Below are positions 7,421 to 10,219 of a stretch of 10,219 bases of DNA, piece by piece; position 1 is the first letter of the stretch; each line of letters starts with the position of its first letter. The translations under genes were made by a program, and so were the position numbers. Under the pieces are notes generated by a model. It was not told the origin of the DNA and ran no database searches. It saw only the letters and a list, made by a program, of their open reading frames with translations. Source of the stretch: KBS-96 sp049585195 (GTDB lineage Bacteria; Acidobacteriota; Terriglobia; Bryobacterales; Bryobacteraceae); assembly GCA_049585195.1 (NCBI GenBank), contig JBAUZG010000140.1:1-10219 (forward strand). The letters are read 5' to 3'.

Positions 7421-7432
7421 GTGGCCAACCGG

Positions 7433-8383
7433 TTACGCGTTGACTAAGCGGGCAGATTCTACGTTATCGAGGAACCACTGATAGGTGGACTTGATGCCAT
7501 CGTTTAGCGTGATGCGGGCTTTCCAGCCTAGGGAATTCAGGCGGGTGACGTCCAGGAGCTTGCGAGGAGTGCCGTCGGGCTTGGACGTATCGAAGATAAG
7601 TTCGCCTTCGAAGCCCACAACTTGCTTGACGAGCCGTGCGAGATCGGCGATGGTGATGTCGTCGCCCATTCCGACGTTGACGATTTCTCCGCTGTCATAA
7701 GTTTTCATCAGGAATACGGCGGCGGCGGCGAGATCGTCGACATGTAGGAATTCACGGCGGGGTGAGCCGGTTCCCCAGATGACAACTTCGCGCTTTCGTT
7801 CGGCTTTGGCTTCGTGAAATTTGCGGATCAAAGCGGGGAGGACGTGAGAATTCTTCAGATCGAAGTTATCGCCGGGGCCGTAGAGGTTGGTCGGCATTAA
7901 GCTAATGGCATTGAACCCATACTGCTGGCGATAGGCCTGGCAGAGTTTGATGCCGGCGATTTTGGCGATGGCGTACCATTCGTTGGTCGGCTCGAGCGGT
8001 CCGGTTAGCAGGTATTCTTCTTTGATGGGCTGCGGAGCGAGCTTGGGATAGATGCAGGAGGAACCGAGGAACTCGAGTTTCTTGACACCGGAACGATGGG
8101 CCGCTTCAACAACGTTGAGTTGAACGGCGAGATTATCGCGGATAAAATCCGCGGGATAAGTAGAGTTCGCAAGGATTCCGCCCACTTTTGCTGCGGCGAG
8201 AAACACATACTCGGGCCGGTCGGCCTCGAAAAGCGCGCTCACGGCCACCGAATCGGTAAGATCAGTTTCCTCGCGCGTGCGGAAAACGAGATTCGAATAC
8301 CCCTGTTGGCGCAGATGACGGACGATGGCGGAGCCTACGAGCCCGCGATGGCCAGCGATGAAGATTTTAGAGTTCAGTTCCAT
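7433..8383 (-). CDS. fcl: GDP-L-fucose synthase
   Basis: A 316-residue short-chain dehydrogenase/reductase of the GDP-fucose synthase group. It epimerises GDP-4-keto-6-deoxymannose at C3 and C5 and reduces C4 with NADPH to give GDP-L-fucose in the cytoplasm. The N-terminal Rossmann motif is GHRGLVG (11-17). The family stretch AAAKVGGI (63-70) and GSSCIYP (107-113) follow, then the catalytic YAIAK (Tyr137, Lys141) and NSHVLPALIRK with His180. Ser108, Cys110, Tyr137, Lys141 and His180 each sit one position after the E. coli catalytic set. The start at 8383 (MELNSKIFIAGHRG) is chosen because it gives normal length; the frame stays open to 8632, but that extension reads through the repeat at 8397-8421 into gmd antiregister and is not family sequence. 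The Shine-Dalgarno is poor. It begins 38 bp after gmd, the enzyme of the preceding step. Confidence 0.97.
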   Translation of the reverse strand: MELNSKIFIAGHRGLVGSAIVRHLRQQGYSNLVFRTREETDLTDSVAVSALFEADRPEYVFLAAAKVGGILANSTYPADFIRDNLAVQLNVVEAAHRSGVKKLEFLGSSCIYPKLAPQPIKEEYLLTGPLEPTNEWYAIAKIAGIKLCQAYRQQYGFNAISLMPTNLYGPGDNFDLKNSHVLPALIRKFHEAKAERKREVVIWGTGSPRREFLHVDDLAAAAVFLMKTYDSGEIVNVGMGDDITIADLARLVKQVVGFEGELIFDTSKPDGTPRKLLDVTRLNSLGWKARITLNDGIKSTYQWFLDNVESARLVNA

Positions 8384-8396
8384 TCCGTTTTCAAGT

Positions 8397-8434
8397 CCGC
8401 TCCCTTGCGGTCGCGGCTCGGTTACGCTATCGCG
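8397..8434 (+). repeat. REP-like palindromic repeat at the gmd-fcl junction
   Basis: The 25-base core 8397-8421 begins CCGCTCCCTTGCGG and ends CGCGGCTCGG. It can fold on itself with paired ends (CCG/CGG), a tandem G.A-type mismatch and an inner GC-rich pairing. It continues into TTACGCTATCGCG (8422-8434), which encodes the stop codon and last residues of gmd. The core shares about 14 of 18 bases with the 27-bp repeats around the transposase (CTTxCG and GGCTCGG in common). From memory, elements of this form are dispersed in Solibacter-type genomes; a genome-wide count would decide. Confidence 0.6.
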
Positions 8435-9450
8435 TGGGTGCGGCCGCTCGCAACGAGTTTTTCGTCCTGCGCCAGGCGCAGGTCGGAGGCGGTCATCATG
8501 GCTACCAATTGTTTGAATGAAGTTCTGGGCTTCCAGCCGATGGCTTTTTGCGCTTTGGTGGAATCGCCCATCAGGTAATCGACTTCGGTGGGCCGGAAGT
8601 ATTTGGGATCGATTTCGACGTGTTTGCGCCAATCGAGATCGAGACAGCGTGCGGCTTCATCGAGAAAGTCGCGGACGGAGTAGGACTCGCCGGTGGCGAT
8701 GACGAAATCGCCGGGCTCGCGATGTTGGAGCATGAGCCACATGGCTTCGACGTAATCGCCGGCAAAGCCCCAATCGCGCTTGGCCTCGAGATTGCCGAGG
8801 AATAGTTTGTCCTGGAGGCCCATCTTGATGCGGGCCAAGGCGCGTGTGATTTTGCGGGTGACGAAGGTTTCACCGCGGCGCGGGGACTCATGATTGAAGA
8901 GAATGCCGTTCGTGATGAAGAGATTGTAGGCTTCGCGGTAATTGATGCACCACCAGTGCGCGGCCACTTTAGCGACAGCGTAAGGGCTGCGGGGATAGAA
9001 GGGCGTGGCTTCGCTTTGAGGCGGTTTCGCGGCTCCGAACATTTCCGAAGAGCCGGCCTGATAGAAACGAACAGTGCGACCTGTGTGCTCGACGTGGTCG
9101 CGAACGGCATCGAGCAGGCGGAGCGTTCCGACGGCGTCGGCATCGGCGGTGTATTCGGGCAGCTCGAACGAAACTTTTACGTGCGATTGAGCGCCGAGGT
9201 TATAGATCTCGTCGGGACACGATTTTTCGATGATGCGGCGCAGGACCGAGGAATCGTTGAGATCGCCGTAGTGCAGAGTGAGCTTACTGCCGCGCTCGTG
9301 AGGATCGCTGTAAAGATGATCGAGGCGGCCGGTATTGAAGCTAGAGCTGCGGCGGACGACTCCGTGCACGTGATAGCCCTTGGCGAGGAGGAACTCGGAG
9401 AGATAGGAGCCGTCCTGGCCAGTGATTCCGGTGATAAGCGCGGATTTCAT
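8422..9450 (-). CDS. gmd: GDP-mannose 4,6-dehydratase
   Basis: A 342-residue extended SDR enzyme that converts GDP-D-mannose to GDP-4-keto-6-deoxy-D-mannose, the first committed step to GDP-L-fucose, GDP-rhamnose and relatives. The cofactor-binding motif is GITGQDG (8-14), followed by the family hallmark VRRSSSFNTGRLDHLY (32-47). The active-site SSEMFG (134-139) and YAVAK (Tyr157, Lys161) are intact, as is FNHESPRRGETFVTRK (185-200), typical of GMD tetramers. The start at 9450 has a good ribosome binding site. It begins 15 bp after the ribbon-helix-helix gene and is followed 38 bp later by fcl, so the pair most likely supplies L-fucose for the polymer. The C-terminal end (roughly RTHAIA) is encoded by the repeat at 8422-8434 and is not conserved family sequence. 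Confidence 0.98.
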   Translation of the reverse strand: MKSALITGITGQDGSYLSEFLLAKGYHVHGVVRRSSSFNTGRLDHLYSDPHERGSKLTLHYGDLNDSSVLRRIIEKSCPDEIYNLGAQSHVKVSFELPEYTADADAVGTLRLLDAVRDHVEHTGRTVRFYQAGSSEMFGAAKPPQSEATPFYPRSPYAVAKVAAHWWCINYREAYNLFITNGILFNHESPRRGETFVTRKITRALARIKMGLQDKLFLGNLEAKRDWGFAGDYVEAMWLMLQHREPGDFVIATGESYSVRDFLDEAARCLDLDWRKHVEIDPKYFRPTEVDYLMGDSTKAQKAIGWKPRTSFKQLVAMMTASDLRLAQDEKLVASGRTHAIA

Positions 9451-9455
9451 AGAAT

Positions 9456-9460
9456 TCCTT
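9456..9460 (-). promoter_or_regulatory. Ribosome binding site of gmd
   Basis: AAGGA on the minus strand, five bases before the ATG at 9450, within the 15-bp gap after the preceding stop codon. It is one of the clearest Shine-Dalgarno sequences in the window and confirms the gmd start. Confidence 0.7.
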
Positions 9461-9465
9461 TAAGT

Positions 9466-9765
9466 TTAACTGACTGACGTAAGTTTCTCAGGCGAAGAAT
9501 TTTTGACGAGGCGCGAGAGGCGCTCGAGCTCGGAGGCGAGAACGTTGAACTTGAGCTTGAGCTCGCGGATGTCGCCGTCGGTGGAAGCGGAGGTGAATCC
9601 GTCTTCGAGAATGATCTTCTGCATGGCGGCGCGAGCGAGTTCGGAGACGCTGCGAGCGCCGTTTTTCGAGCAGGCATTTTGGAGCAGTTTGTATTCATCG
9701 CCGGACAGGCGGAAGCTGACCATTTTGGATTTTCTGGTCGATTCAAAGACGGCAGACAGGGGCAT
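9466..9765 (-). CDS. Small ribbon-helix-helix-like protein, function unknown
   Basis: A 99-residue protein. Residues 14-50 (KMVSFRLSGDEYKLLQNACS, then ARSVSELARAAMQKII) read as a ribbon-helix-helix fold: a short strand MVSFRL, a first helix, a turn with Ser-Val-Ser-Glu capping, and a second helix. This is the pattern of CopG/Arc/MetJ-like DNA-binding proteins. A second amphipathic helix (about 65-88, DIRELKLKFNVLASELERLSRLV) has heptad-like spacing and may be a coiled coil. The open frame extends to 9834, but the added N-terminus is encoded by the hairpin repeat, so I start at Met 9765; Met 9723 is possible. Neither has a Shine-Dalgarno. It sits between the antiterminator and gmd, where a local regulator would fit. 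Binding target and role are inferred only. Confidence 0.75.
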   Translation of the reverse strand: MPLSAVFESTRKSKMVSFRLSGDEYKLLQNACSKNGARSVSELARAAMQKIILEDGFTSASTDGDIRELKLKFNVLASELERLSRLVKNSSPEKLTSVS

Positions 9766-9792
9766 GGCGTAAACGAAAAAGTATGTAGGAGA

Positions 9793-9825
9793 GGCGGACT
9801 GAAGTCCGCCGCGGGCTAAAAGCCC
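9793..9825. repeat. Twin-hairpin intergenic repeat
   Basis: Two adjacent inverted repeats. GGCGGACT (9793-9800) pairs with AGTCCGCC (9803-9810), a perfect 8-bp stem around two bases. GGGCT (9813-9817) pairs with AGCCC (9821-9825) around AAA. They fill the 74-bp gap between the antiterminator gene and the next start. On the minus strand a T5 run (9776-9780) lies 12 bases beyond the first hairpin, too far for a typical intrinsic terminator. From memory, similar paired elements are dispersed in other genomes. It could attenuate or protect the transcript, but I see only the structure. Confidence 0.65.
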
Positions 9826-9839
9826 ACCCTCCACGGGGA

Positions 9840-10219
9840 TTACATGGGGCGGACGTGGGCGCTATCTACTTCGGTTGCAACGGAGCGTTGAAGGAGATCG
9901 ACGGAGACGATGAGGCGGTGTTGGCCGCGCGAGCCAAGCAGAATGCCTTCGACATCGGCGAGCGGACCGGAATGCAAGCGGACACGTTGGCCAACACGGA
10001 GAAAGGGGTGGGGCCGGCAGAGAGCTCCCGAACGGACGATGGATTGAATGGCTTCGACTTCGGTGGGATTCACGGGAGTGGGCTGCGATCCAAAACCGAC
10101 GATGTATTCGACGTGGGGAGCGGAAAGCGCGGGCAAGCGGTTGTTCCATGCTAATTTACAGAACAAATAACCAGGAAATAGCGGCGAATAGAAAGTTTTT
10201 ACGCGGTCGGAGTACTTGC
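9840..10219 (-). CDS. NusG-family transcription antiterminator (UpxY/RfaH-like), C-terminal part
   Basis: The frame is open from the window edge to TAA at 9840-9842, about 125 residues. It opens with KYSDRVKTFYSPLFPGYLFCKL, the end of the NGN domain (the PLFPGYLF strand is diagnostic of NusG paralogues), then VEYIVGFGSQPTPVN. The last 55 or so residues form a KOW domain: FLRVGQRVRLHSGPLADVEGIL, then RLIVSVDLLQRSVATEV. A TTG at 10166 would give a shorter frame but would cut the NGN domain, so the true start lies beyond the window. Such paralogues ride RNA polymerase and suppress termination in long polysaccharide operons. Position at the head of this locus fits that role. It is unlikely to be housekeeping NusG, which normally lies beside ribosomal protein and secE genes, but the missing N-terminus prevents certainty. 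Confidence 0.9.
   Translation of the reverse strand, partial: KYSDRVKTFYSPLFPGYLFCKLAWNNRLPALSAPHVEYIVGFGSQPTPVNPTEVEAIQSIVRSGALCRPHPFLRVGQRVRLHSGPLADVEGILLGSRGQHRLIVSVDLLQRSVATEVDSAHVRPM

Noticed and set aside
8466..8482. Perfect inverted repeat CCTGCGCCAGGCGCAGG as a terminator or operator
   Set aside because: It lies inside the gmd coding region, upstream of the true stop, with no T-run after it; it most likely reflects codon use.
8384..8632. An 83-residue N-terminal extension of the fcl frame
   Set aside because: It lies inside gmd in another frame and through the palindromic repeat, has no SDR family sequence, and starting at 8383 gives the normal length with catalytic residues at the expected positions.
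8890..9477. A forward 195-residue open frame opposite gmd
   Set aside because: Antisense shadow of a strongly conserved dehydratase; no independent start signal or domain.

Overview
The window is one face of an exopolysaccharide/capsule biosynthesis locus. Every gene I can support lies on the minus strand, so it reads right to left. Moderately high GC, the Wzx/Wzy-plus-Wza/Wzc gene set, a NusG-paralogue antiterminator at the head, a RAYT-type transposase and several interspersed palindromic repeats suggest an Acidobacteriota genome, perhaps close to Solibacteraceae. That placement rests on remembered resemblance of the repeats and gene order, not on a search.

Head of the locus (10219 to 9466): the C-terminal part of a NusG/UpxY-type antiterminator (cut by the window edge), a twin-hairpin repeat, then a small ribbon-helix-helix-like protein. 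Sugar nucleotide module (9450 to 7433): GDP-mannose 4,6-dehydratase (gmd) and GDP-L-fucose synthase (fcl). Together these convert GDP-mannose to GDP-L-fucose. A REP-like palindrome sits at their junction and supplies the last few codons of gmd.

Insertion zone (7432 to 6543): decamer-phased repeats, then a REP-associated Y1 transposase gene broken by a one-base frameshift and bracketed by an exact 27-bp direct repeat, then a tract of degenerate 20-bp repeats. It separates the sugar-nucleotide genes from the export genes.

Export and assembly module (6542 to 1): a Wza-family outer-membrane export protein, a Wzc-family co-polymerase fused to a BY-kinase with a tyrosine-rich tail, a Wzx-type flippase, a Wzy-type polymerase and the N-terminal 192 residues of a family 2 glycosyltransferase. 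Gaps here are 10 to 14 bp, so these five genes look like one operon. Lipid-linked repeat units would be built by glycosyltransferases, flipped by Wzx, polymerised by Wzy, length-controlled by the Wzc-like kinase and exported through Wza.

I see no tRNA, rRNA, CRISPR array or wholly unknown multi-gene system. The least routine parts are the frameshifted RAYT with its related repeats, the regulatory pair at the head, and the repeat-derived gene ends.
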